From NCBI GenBank assembly GCA_947568835.1, contig OX387610.1, positions 9,883,501 through 9,947,500 on the forward strand: DNA of 64,000 nucleotides. The letters are read 5' to 3'. Made by a program: the position numbers and the translations under genes. The number at the start of each line of letters is the position of its first letter. Position 1 is the stretch's first letter. The stretch comes from Protonemura montana (lineage: Eukaryota > Arthropoda > Insecta > Plecoptera > Nemouridae). Below, piece after piece: positions 10,196 to 19,635 of this stretch. A model generated the notes under the pieces. That model was given only the letters and a program-made list of their open reading frames with translations, had not been told where the DNA came from and did no database searches.

Positions 10196-11338
10196 TTAAT
10201 GGAAACGTATGATGCGATTACATCTGTTGGTTGTCATGCCAACACCGGGTTTAGGTGCAGCAGCTGGAAGGTGGAGTATTTTATATGATTCGGGTGGCCA
10301 GATGACGCGGTAGCCGGATTGTGGTCCATTCTTTGCTTGGACAGCATCCATAAAAAAAACTATCATCATGGTTAATGCACGATGGGAACAGATCTGAAAG
10401 AAGTTTTCTAGAATTCTTTTACAGTGAGTTCTGTAATATGTAGCTATATAGTGAAGTGTAAAATATATTTGAAATCTATTGTAGATTGTCACAAAAGTGC
10501 AAATAACAATAGAATGGGAAGTGGTAGAAAAGTTGAAAACTTCATATACGTTTATTTCAGAGTGCTCTAAAAATTTGAAAAGTTTGATGCCACAGTATTT
10601 TTTTTTGTCTACAAAGTTTAAAATTATTAGAAGAATTTTTGGAATTTTGTTTGCAAAAATTCAATTTGTTTAAAACTTTTTATCCGATAAAAATGTGTTA
10701 AAAATCTGAGCTGCCGATTGGCCGTTAGAGCGCGAACAAACACACAGATAGACACACACGAAATACGCAAAATAAAACATAGAAGAAACAAGTATTAATG
10801 TTTTTAATCACCATATATATGAAAGCATCACAGCGTTTAAATATGGTATCGAGAATTTATTCCAATTTGAGTCCATCCCTCGCTTGCTGGCTGAAAAACC
10901 AATAACCCTACCACATTAACATGTGTACAAATCTACATTATCAGATTTCTATTGACATGTATTTGCTATTTGCTATTTAAAAGAATAGTCAATGTACATT
11001 TCAGAGTAATTTCAGAGTCAACAGGTACACTATGTCTTACGTAATTATTCATTAACTTAATAAATAAGAAGCATCACATTTTAAATTCACAAGAGCTGAC
11101 TGAATACACCTAACCAAATTACGTAACACCAAAGCGTGTGCACGATTGCCCTGCAATTAAAACAATTAACCAATTCATTTCGAGCAAGATTGCTGCTTGT
11201 TGCATTAAAATCAGAAGAATTGCACCAATGAAATGCACACATAAACGTTATAACCGTCCAACACTTGACCTAAATACCTGAAGACATTTCAAATTCTTTG
11301 CTTACCTGGACTCGAACCGAATGGCCATCTGAGATCAT
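10196..11338 (-). CDS. Candidate small secreted protein, two exons
   Basis: Exon 1 runs from 11338 (ATG) to 11306 and ends at a CCAG/GTAAGC donor. Exon 2 runs from 10393, after a TTCTTTCAG acceptor, to a TAA at 10198-10196. Both junctions are phase 0, giving 76 residues. A hydrophobic stretch ALTMMIVFFMDAVQA (about residues 17-31) follows a polar N-terminus with Arg and His, consistent with a signal peptide. The predicted mature part is about 45 residues, Pro-rich in the middle (WPPESY, PAAAPKPG), with a single Cys near the C-terminus. No family recognised. A possible TATA-like ATATAG lies near 11390. Exon 1 contains a perfect tRNA B-box consensus (GGTTCGAGTCC), so it could instead be part of a tRNA-derived repeat; in that case translation would start at the Met-Met in exon 2. 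No canonical AATAAA was seen just downstream. Confidence 0.4.
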
Positions 11339-11399
11339 CAATAATCGAGCGCAGTGCAAATTCAGCTTCTTGCTTTTGTACTTACTATATTAGGCCAAT

Positions 11400-12760
11400 A
11401 AAAGTGAAACCGATGCGACACTGTTGTCTTTTGTTTTGGGGTTTGTGTCGCCCCCAAAATTGAGGCGGTCAGCGGACAGGTAAACGTCAAAATATCGGAA
11501 GGTACCAAAGTAATTTATGGGAGATTTATTGCCTTCTTGAGAGACCTTGAGAGATGGACGACACGTTGCGGCGACCAGGTGAATTGTGTTTTAAAGGTTG
11601 ACCTTAATTTTAGAGTGATTCTTCTCGATTTTTATACTTTATTTTTGGAGAACGTCAGGTAGGTTATTGTGCCGGGTTTCTGTCGGGGTGTGCCCGACGC
11701 GATTTTGCTGACAACCGGCTTTTGTCGCGGGAATTAGATCTGCTCGGTCTTCTTTCTCTGCTCTTGTCTGTTTTCTTAGACTCTGTAGGTAAGATGCTAT
11801 TGACACCGACTGTTTTGAGACAACCACCAAGTCTCAGAAACTAGATTTTCAGAATTTGCTCTCATATCCCCTAAACGACAGAACGCAAGTTCGAAGTTGT
11901 TTAGATTTTGAAAGCTGTGCTACAAAAAATGAACAAATTAGATAACTGTAAATGCATGAATTTTGGTCAGGTCTGCAAAGGAAGATGATTGCAGCCAATC
12001 ATACATGGCGCTTCCAAATATTCAGAAGTTGTTACCAAGGTGATAAAAACTTTACCACACAATTTATGGGGGTTGACGAAGACTGGAATCTTCCAAATCA
12101 CAGTTTTAAACCAACCTTTTAGTTTGATTTATATTTATGTTTCTGTGTATACGTTTCGTTCACGTGAGTTTTAGTTTTAAGTAACTAAACATATAAATAC
12201 CAAATGTGATTCACAATTAAATATCAATATGTATATGATCTTATGGCAAATAAATAAATAAATACAATAAAAATGCAATACAATACAATCCATTCAGCGC
12301 TAAAAAATCTTTGACATTAAAAAAATGATTGCAAAACAATTCCGCTAACAAGATCTTTCGCCTTCTTGCTGAATAAGAGGCTAAATCACATTAGAAAACA
12401 GTTCGGAATGTCCAACTCAAGGTGTCAGCACTTTTGCGGCATCGCAAACAACTAAACTCCGTTTCACCCCGAGAGGAAAGGGGGCTTGCAACTGTTCAGC
12501 GACTATCCACTGCTGCTTAAGAAAAATCGACACCCCACGTCTTGAGCTGTTTTAACTTATTAGAGAGACGTTCATAGGGTTTTCTGAAGCTGGGTAATTT
12601 CAAAATTATGCTTAAACTCTGTAAATGAGCTTCTAAGAATGTAATTGCTTTCTATTTAAAAAAAAAAACGTAAATATTTGCTGATTTTTAAGCATTATTG
12701 TCTTAAGCCAAGAGATCACCGATATGTTGAAGAAAATGCAACAATGAAGTTTTTTTAATT
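11400..12760. other. Gap: no gene supported
   Basis: A 63-codon minus-strand frame (11639-11830) has a basic, polar product without motifs. The rest is AT-rich. Nothing recognised. Confidence 0.3.
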
Positions 12761-12765
12761 TATTA

Positions 12766-13000
12766 AAGTTGGTACAACAACTTCACTCGCCTTACTTATC
12801 AACCTCTCGACAGCATGCACTTATGAAGGAATTCTGTTGATCGCGTTCTACCGTCCTTCGGAAAGGACGTTCTGTCGATGGTCTCCTTGGCGCTCTCCTC
12901 CTTTCTGCTACAAGTTAGGTTCATCATCATCCTCATCAACATTCACCAACTCTGTGTCACAGGGCCCGTCGTCAAAACCGTGCGTCGTAAAACACAATCA
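12766..13000 (+). repeat. 5S-derived SINE, body and tail
   Basis: Starts within the body (CAACTTCACTCGCC), includes CAACCTCTCGACAGCATG and CCGTCCTTCGG, and ends with CCGTGCGTCGTAAAACACAA. The 5S head is missing and part of the body before CTACAAGTTAGG is deleted. Confidence 0.85.
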
Positions 13001-13097
13001 TTTGAACCAATAACGCGACATTACATGCAAAGCGTTTACAAAATAGAGATGAACAACAAACGCAATCGATTCAATTGATTAACTATTCCAATCTTAA

Positions 13098-13300
13098 CCT
13101 ACAAGCGCAAGTTCTTTCCTGTGCTTGCCTCGATGATAGTGCAACATCCGTGAGAACTCTCGGGCCCTGGTGTCACCATCGCCGTCGATGACCCCTGAAC
13201 TGTCACTGACAGTGGCGGGCGGATGTTGGAGACCGACAGTGGAAATGCGTCCTTCTGACCTGATCAGAAGATATGGATAAATCTGCATACGGCCTAGACA
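13098..13300 (-). CDS. Possible coding exon, unrecognised
   Basis: A minus-strand frame with GC-rich, codon-like composition runs between a possible acceptor (GTGTCTGTCTAG at about 13301) and a possible donor (CTTGTAG/GTTAAG at about 13098). An ATG near 13288 would give a 64-residue product beginning MQIYPYLLIRSEGR. The middle is acidic (VIDGDGD) and the end basic (HYHRGKHRKEL). No family recognised; it could be an internal exon or a short intronless frame. Confidence 0.35.
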
Positions 13301-13431
13301 GACACGACGAACCGTCCGAGCAAGAAACAAGTTCAAAAGATAATTAAAAAGGCAAATTTTTATTTAAATTGGGAATCATCGCAATGGGCAGAATAGTTTA
13401 AAATTATGAACATATCTTTCCTCTTAAATAT

Positions 13432-13490
13432 TTTTATCCAATCGGGGCCTCGAACCTCGGTTTACCTAATTACCACCTGTGTTGATTGGA
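13432..13490 (-). repeat. Short tRNA-like sequence
   Basis: On the minus strand a 9-bp stem (TATCCAATC with GATTGGATA) encloses a B-box-like GGTTCGAGGCCCC. The D arm is missing and the core is only about 57 nt, so it is not a tRNA gene. It may be a distant relative of the tRNA-like inverted-repeat family. Confidence 0.35.
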
Positions 13491-13499
13491 TATTGACTT

Positions 13500-14830
13500 T
13501 TGAAGTAGTGATGCCACTAAAAACCTCTTAAATTTAAATTAATAAATATTTACAAACTAGCAGTACCCGCTGCCTGACGGCCGCTTTAGATTTTGAGGGA
13601 GTGTAAAATTAGGTATACACATTTTTGATAATGCTGTAGTGATCATGATATTGAAAACTATAAGAAGTTGTTTAATATTGCATAGTTATTGTAAAATTGA
13701 GGAATTCTTGAACATAAATATTATTAAAAGTTTTTACTAAGCCAGAACTCTCGTTTTTTCACGCGGAATCTTCGTATTCAGTCTCAAATTTGTATCAAAT
13801 TTGTTTGTTTTCTGCACAAAACAACAAACAGATAAAAAAAAACTTTTGAAAAAGCATTATTTCTCAAAAACTGAATTAGATTCTTGATTAATTTTTTTTA
13901 GACTTTTCTTTGTCTCTCAGAATTTTCCAGATAAATCATCCAAAATAGCGACCACTTGGCAAGATAGTTGCATTTCTTACGGCATGAAATCTATGCTCAG
14001 TCTTTGGAAAAATGTGGCTGTCAGTAACATAAATAATTGCACTTCATGTCACGCTAATGTTATAAAACATGCTGAGAGAAATTAATTTCATTTACGCGAC
14101 CAACCTTTAACTAGCTTGTGATACTAACTTCCAGGATTTTCACTAACATTTTTGGTAAATTCATGTATTCACCCATAAAATGTCTCCCATAAGACACAAA
14201 AAACCTTTGAATTTTTCCCCAAAATCATAATACTCTCTTTTAAACTGAACTTCGATCTTGAAACCAACGCAAAAGACAGGCTACGTTTAAAAAAACGGAC
14301 ACACATAACTCCCATCCCATATTCCCATAAAATGCAAATCATTCTACACACTTAATTGCGTTTAGTGCGTAAAACGAGCGTGAACTTGTCCTATGGTGTG
14401 CGCTCACAACAGAGTCGGTGTATATCGCTGTGCTTATGCTAATCATAGTTTGTGATCCCACACAGGTGTTTAATAATTCTGTTATTGACCCAGTTATTAA
14501 CAAGGTAAATTGTGTCCTTTTCTTTCACATCCGAGTCTATTGTGAGAATAATCATTGTCAATTGTCGTTTATCAGGTGCAAGAAAGTTTACTGCGCAGGA
14601 AAGTAATTAAAAACAAAAAAGCGGTCTGTTTTTTTTTTTCTTGCCTTTTCTTCCAAATTAAATGTCGCGATCGAGTGGAGGATATCATTTTTCATGTTCA
14701 TATGGGGCGGAAATCGTTGAAAAAGGACGTGGGAATTTTCGAAGAATACGCTTTAATCATGCCTGACCGCAGTTAATCGTTGATCAAGATTACAATTTGG
14801 TATACCTTGTGTTTGTTGTTACTCCTGCGA
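13500..14830. other. Gap: no gene supported
   Basis: AT-rich. Two overlapping plus-strand frames at 14418-14776 have T-rich, low-complexity products. Nothing recognised. Confidence 0.35.
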
Positions 14831-14835
14831 TGACA

Positions 14836-14905
14836 ATTTGTGGTGTTTAACGACGCACTGCTTAGACATACGACCTTGTGGAACTGGTATACTGTCATTC
14901 ACGTT
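14836..14905 (-). repeat. 5S-derived SINE, 3' tail fragment
   Basis: GTGGTGTTTAACGACGCACTG followed by the GGAACTGGT segment in minus orientation; nothing else of the element remains. Confidence 0.7.
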
Positions 14906-15204
14906 TTGATGGGGTGGTTATTAGGTTTGGCATGTAGTTTTCGTTTTTTTTTTACACAATCAGCTTGAACAGGGTAAATAGGTAGTGCAAAAAATTATTT
15001 TAAATGCTAAAAGTCCTAGATAATATTAATTTGGAAGCTTCCAAAATGGAAACTCGCCCTGCACAACAAGTTTTTACAATAAAGAATTCATAAAAGTTCG
15101 TGACAAACTATATAATTGACCTTGGGTTCAAATAATGGATTGAAGGAATGTCAGCGATCGCCTGCCACTGTCATGGAGAAATCATTTGCTTCAATGATGT
15201 TAGG

Positions 15205-15500
15205 ACACCCATCCAAAAACCAGATTCGTGCGACAAGATACTTAACTTCGGCAACTTCTTGAAGGTCATCGTATTCACCATAGGATATGCTTATCTTGAG
15301 ACGTCCGAGCGTCGGTCACGTTAAGTGGTCACCCATCCAAAACACGGTTCTAGCGTTGTCTTGTAGCTTAACTTTTCAAAGAACATCTACCATTTGATGA
15401 TATGCTTCTCGCTGGCTGTAAATATTGCCGATCTTTGATATCGTTGTGCGGTGACCCATCCAAAATCCAGCCATAGCGCCGTGTAGCTTAACATATCTTA
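15205..15500 (-). repeat. Three degenerate 5S-rRNA-like units
   Basis: Three segments resemble the inverse of the 5S internal control region: CACCCATCCAAAAACCAG..TTAACTTC (about 15209-15252), GGTCACCCATCCAAAACACG..AGCTTAAC (about 15329-15372) and GGTGACCCATCCAAAATCCAG..AGCTTAAC (about 15446-15490). Starts are 115-125 bases apart, close to the 120-nt length of 5S rRNA. The sequence between the segments does not resemble the rest of 5S rRNA. They may be a decayed tandem of 5S-derived units or heads of SINEs. They are unlikely to be working 5S genes. Confidence 0.6.
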
Positions 15501-15529
15501 GGTCATTGTGGCACATATGCCGTGATTTT

Positions 15530-15568
15530 CAGGCTGTGTGTCGGCCATTAAAAATGGCCGACACACAG
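15530..15568. repeat. Perfect hairpin, 18-bp stem
   Basis: GGCTGTGTGTCGGCCATT is followed after three A bases by its exact reverse complement. A related direct fragment (GTGTGTCAGCCATTTTTAT) occurs about 45 bases further right. Confidence 0.9.
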
Positions 15569-15899
15569 CCTCCTTGTCCATTAGTTGTTTTGACGAATCT
15601 TGTTAGTAGGCAGTGTGTCAGCCATTTTTATTACTTGTTTTAATCGAGGTTGTCGCGATTTATTGACAAGAGTAAGAGGTTAGATTTATCGATCTTGATC
15701 ACACGAGCGATGGCGTTGTTCGAGCGCATTAATTCCCATGATTACCACGCATTTATGATGAATTTATTGAGAGTGATACGTCGATCATTTTCTTTGTTCC
15801 CAGCTGTTCGCAGTTATTGTCATTTTTGTCACCGCAGGATTTATATTCTACATGATGCATTTGATTCTCACCATGACTTACCGTGAATAAATGTGTTAT

Positions 15900-16895
15900 T
15901 GATTTGCCTTCGCTTCGCTTTCTATTCTGCTGATTAAGAATATGAGCATACACAAAGGTACAGTTAGGACTAGTCTTACAATGTTACTTAAATAACGTAC
16001 GGTTTAGATGTAAATTGAGGAATTTGATTGGCTGTCGCCATGGAGATGAGTCTTTAGTTGTCTTTTTTAACTGAAAGTTATCTTTGCTTGGCTGTGTCAA
16101 AATTTTGTTACATCAGAGTGGGATTAAACGCAGAATGGATCGTCTTGAACATTTTTAGTTGTTCTTGCTTCATTTCAAACCAATCCCTCGGCTGGTGCAG
16201 AAAAATGTAGACTATTCTGCTCCAAGTTATTCAGATCTGACACAAACGAATACAAAACGGTGGCCATGTTTGCGCGCTAAATTACAAAGTAAGGAAGAGT
16301 AGGTTTAAGCAAAGGAGTAGAAAAGATCAGCACCAACGAACATATCTATGGTCAAACTTACACGTATTATAAATTGTAAAATTGTGAACATGGGCACCAT
16401 TTATGTAATTAAGATCAAAAATCTATTTTATATTCGTTTTTATGTAAAAATTACACGAAATACTTAAACCAGAAAAAGTTTTATTTTTAAAACTTTGTGG
16501 CCAGGGAAAAAACCACAAATCGAAAATTGTTTTACCAATTAAAAAAACCTTTGGGGACATTTTTGCAGATATAATAAGTATATTTTGGAATCCTGTAACT
16601 GAAATCATAACTGAAATATAATTCATGAGTTGGCATGCTGGGAGCAGTTTTTGGGCTGGTACCTTTTCTCATGGGTTGAACTGAAATGTTTTGTCATATA
16701 AATAACCATGCTTCAAAACAAGAATCTCTCTACAGATTTTCAGCAAAGAGCGCCGTACAAAACCAATCAGATTCAAAAATAGTATAAATAGTAATAGTAA
16801 TAGTAATAGTAAATAGTAATAAATAGTTAAATATGATGCCAATACCAGGTAAGAACACTTGCACAAAGAAACTCCCCGATTAAAAATCGATATCA
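15900..16895. other. Gap: AT-rich, with a TAG/TAA trinucleotide tract
   Basis: Contains an (ATAGTA)-type simple repeat at about 16785-16832. Otherwise I see nothing. Confidence 0.45.
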
Positions 16896-17010
16896 TCTTG
16901 TTTTATTGTTACAATTTGAGTTTCACTTATCAATGTTCCAATGGATTTTTTTTTCTGAGCAGAACAGACCTCAGTAAACACTGACTAAAACTGCATATAC
17001 ACCACCTCCC

Positions 17011-18615
17011 CTAGACATATGGTTCGCCAGGCAATACTTCTCTGTAAGTGTATTCGCTTGGCACGACGCCCTCCAGATAATCAGCGTCGCCGTAGCCATT
17101 GCCTGTTAGATCCAGGGTAACACCGGCCAAGTCCGGCGCCGAGCTGACATTATTCAACATGGACGCGTCTTCGCAGTCGAACTCGTACAGATCTCCCGAT
17201 ATTTCTGCCATGGGAGGAATATCGTCGCCGCCACAATGTCTTTGGTCGATATTTACCGTGTCCAATAAGGTCGAAACTTCTTCAGAGACGCGTTCCTCAA
17301 CGTCCCTCGTACTTTCCTCGATACCGTGAGCATCTTCTACCTCAGCCTTTGCAGCGTCAACTTCTAGGTCTTCAGCCTTTTGTAGAACCGGAGTGGCTTT
17401 CTCTACACAGTCAGTTATTTTGGCTTGTAATGATTTAAAAATGTTCAATTGAGTAGACGATTGCACCTTTCGACGGTTAAGATCATGCACCAAACTAGTA
17501 GAAGAACCAAGTTCCTGTGCACAATCTGCGCCACGCCAAAAGTTTGTGATCTCGGTGCTGCTGATCATTCTCACCAACTCCTTCTCATAAGGTGTACAAT
17601 AGCGAGTGATGTTGGGAAACAGACCTTTGCTGTTTTTAGGCCTGGTATCTTTTGGGGTTACTGTCACACCAGACATTACTTCGAGTTCAGCCAAACCACT
17701 TTCGTATTCCGGTTCAGAACAGTTAGAGACATTAGACATTGATTTTTGGTCTCTCGTCTCTGACCACCACATTTTACTTGAGTCTTCATGTTCAAACGTG
17801 TTAAAATAGCTGCAGGAAGCGCTAGAACCGAGTATTTTTGCTATGCCACCAAAGATTGTTTCGTCGTTTCTTTTCTTGGGCATACCACTTGCGTCCTCGA
17901 GCTCATAATTACTAGTGCAGGCGCTGGAGTCTCTGGGGATACCTCTACCTCTAATGACAGTTTCAAAGCCTGTCGAGTCTTCGTAGTACATATCATCGGT
18001 TTCGTTTGGACCTAACCAATCAGAAAAGCTTGTGCAAGCGCTCGTTTCTCTGAGAATTCCAGTTACGCTGTAGCTCGTCGGTCCATAACTGCTATCATCG
18101 TCCCAACATGCACCACTTGTGCTAGGTTCCAACCACCAATCATGTTCCCATTCGCTATCCACGACGTTCCCGTCAGGAGTTAGATTTCCAACCGGAAAGC
18201 AAGTACCGTAATGACTTTCAAATGAATTACTGTCAATCTCAATTTCTTTGTTGATTGACCCGTTGCTTAAAGCATCTTTTTTACCAGCAACAAAAATTGA
18301 TTCAATGCTAGGCGCTGGCGATGGCAGAGGACTGTCTACGTGGTAGTAACGCCGCTTCATGAAGTCTTCGAATGACATTTTCCCAGTTTTGTCAGTGTCG
18401 TAAGCTTCAACCTTGGTTGAAAAGCTTTCCACAGGTAGAAATTTGCTGCTTCCGGGTAAGGGCATTTCTTCGCAGAGGCTTAGTGCATTCAAGACCAGCG
18501 CACTCGCAGCTTGAACTGTGGAGGGGGTACGTCTGAGATACACGGTACCGCATCTAGAAATGTCCAAAGAGAGCTCACTTAGATGGGAGCTTTCGTTTGC
18601 TATGTGTGCTTTCAT
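17011..18615 (-). CDS. Acidic 534-aa protein with one EF-hand
   Basis: A long uninterrupted frame. The ATG at 18615-18613 is the first after an in-frame TAG about 100 bases upstream. Residues about 66-86 form an EF-hand-like helix-loop-helix; the loop D73-T-D75-K-T77-G78-K-M80-S81-F-E-D84 has calcium-ligand residues at the usual places, with Asp rather than Glu last. The N-terminal 60 residues may be helical. Residues 150-310 are acidic, rich in Ser, Asp and Trp/Tyr, and contain degenerate repeats around SACTS (about 192-196 and 231-235) and SASCS (265-269). Residues 400-450 are Glu/Ala-rich and could form a coiled coil. No signal peptide or membrane segment is seen, so it is probably intracellular. 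An AATAAA lies about 105 bases past the stop (16907-16902). A TATAGG-like box near 18796 might be the promoter. I do not recognise the family. It may be a single-exon gene or a large last exon. Confidence 0.85.
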   Translation of the reverse strand: MKAHIANESSHLSELSLDISRCGTVYLRRTPSTVQAASALVLNALSLCEEMPLPGSSKFLPVESFSTKVEAYDTDKTGKMSFEDFMKRRYYHVDSPLPSPAPSIESIFVAGKKDALSNGSINKEIEIDSNSFESHYGTCFPVGNLTPDGNVVDSEWEHDWWLEPSTSGACWDDDSSYGPTSYSVTGILRETSACTSFSDWLGPNETDDMYYEDSTGFETVIRGRGIPRDSSACTSNYELEDASGMPKKRNDETIFGGIAKILGSSASCSYFNTFEHEDSSKMWWSETRDQKSMSNVSNCSEPEYESGLAELEVMSGVTVTPKDTRPKNSKGLFPNITRYCTPYEKELVRMISSTEITNFWRGADCAQELGSSTSLVHDLNRRKVQSSTQLNIFKSLQAKITDCVEKATPVLQKAEDLEVDAAKAEVEDAHGIEESTRDVEERVSEEVSTLLDTVNIDQRHCGGDDIPPMAEISGDLYEFDCEDASMLNNVSSAPDLAGVTLDLTGNGYGDADYLEGVVPSEYTYREVLPGEPYV

Positions 18616-18819
18616 AAGTTTTTGTAGGTAACGCCGTAGCGAGGATGTCCGAGTTGCCCGGCCAGTAACTTTTTTAGATATGCAGTTCGTTTTCGTTTTC
18701 TTGATAGCAGTAAATCCTTGCGACTAGAGCAACGGAAGGAGAGAAGATTTTTTTTTAAATTTCTCTGTACTCTCGAGTAGTTTCGAAATAGTTCCTATAT
18801 TTTCTAAGATTTTAATTAT

Positions 18820-19080
18820 CATTCGGGTGAAAGGGGGTGGAGGGGGGGAGGGGAAGCGTCTCAGAGAAACATCTCGTCATAGCCATGGGCACTGTGGTTG
18901 CTTGGGAAACTGTGAAAACTTTGAAAACTGTCGTCTGAGTCGCTGGTTCGATGCCGGAGCGCGATGCTGTGCAACACTCTCCTCTTGACGCCGTCCATAG
19001 TGAATCTGCAGGCGTAACGGAGACCCACGTTTCAGTTCATGAGCTGCACCTTTTTTAGACTATTACGAGCGGTGGTGGCT
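18820..19080. other. G-rich tract and short gap
   Basis: GGGGGTGGAGGGGGGGAGGGG-type sequence at about 18833-18853 could form a G-quadruplex. It lies upstream of the 534-aa gene, on the opposite strand. Confidence 0.5.
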
Positions 19081-19165
19081 CCCTATCCCTATCCCCATCC
19101 CTATCCCCATCCCTATCCCTATCCCTATCCCTATCCCTATCCGTATGCCTATTTCTATCCCTATC
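19081..19165 (+). repeat. Microsatellite (CCCTAT)n
   Basis: About 14 units of CCCTAT with a few CCCCAT and other variants, directly before a SINE tail. The unit is not the arthropod telomere unit TTAGG or its complement. Confidence 0.95.
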
Positions 19166-19238
19166 CTTTAGTAGTGTGTGAACCGGTCGGCATCCCTAGA
19201 CCACGGCGAAGCATAAGACATATAAAAGTATTGCTTAA

Positions 19239-19312
19239 CAACCGACGCCATTAGACCAGTGCCGCAGGGCCAGTTGTCAAAACAGTGCGTCGTTAAACAC
19301 CACAAACAATAA
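19239..19312 (+). repeat. 5S-derived SINE, 3' tail fragment
   Basis: CCGACGCCATTAGACCAGTG, then CAGTTGTCAAAACAGTGCG and TCGTTAAACACCACAAAC. The rest of the element is missing; the CCCTAT array lies about 75 bases upstream. Confidence 0.85.
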
Positions 19313-19635
19313 CCAACCTTAAGCCAACAACATTCAAGAAATAACTCAAAAATCATCTAAACTTGAAGATGTGATCTACAAATTGGGAACGCACATGTTT
19401 TGAATTTATTGCACCTTTTCTGCAATATATGCGATATATTATAAATGTGTCTAAACTTTTACGGATTGGGAAGCAGTTATGATGTTGGAGTCAACATTTT
19501 ATTCGTTTTTACAGCTCATGGATTGAAACGTGCGATTTCCTCTGTGCAAACTTTCCTTAACACCCAAACCAACTGGCTTTATACGCTGACCACAAAAAAA
19601 AGCACGGCATAAATTCATATTTTCTCAACAACAAT

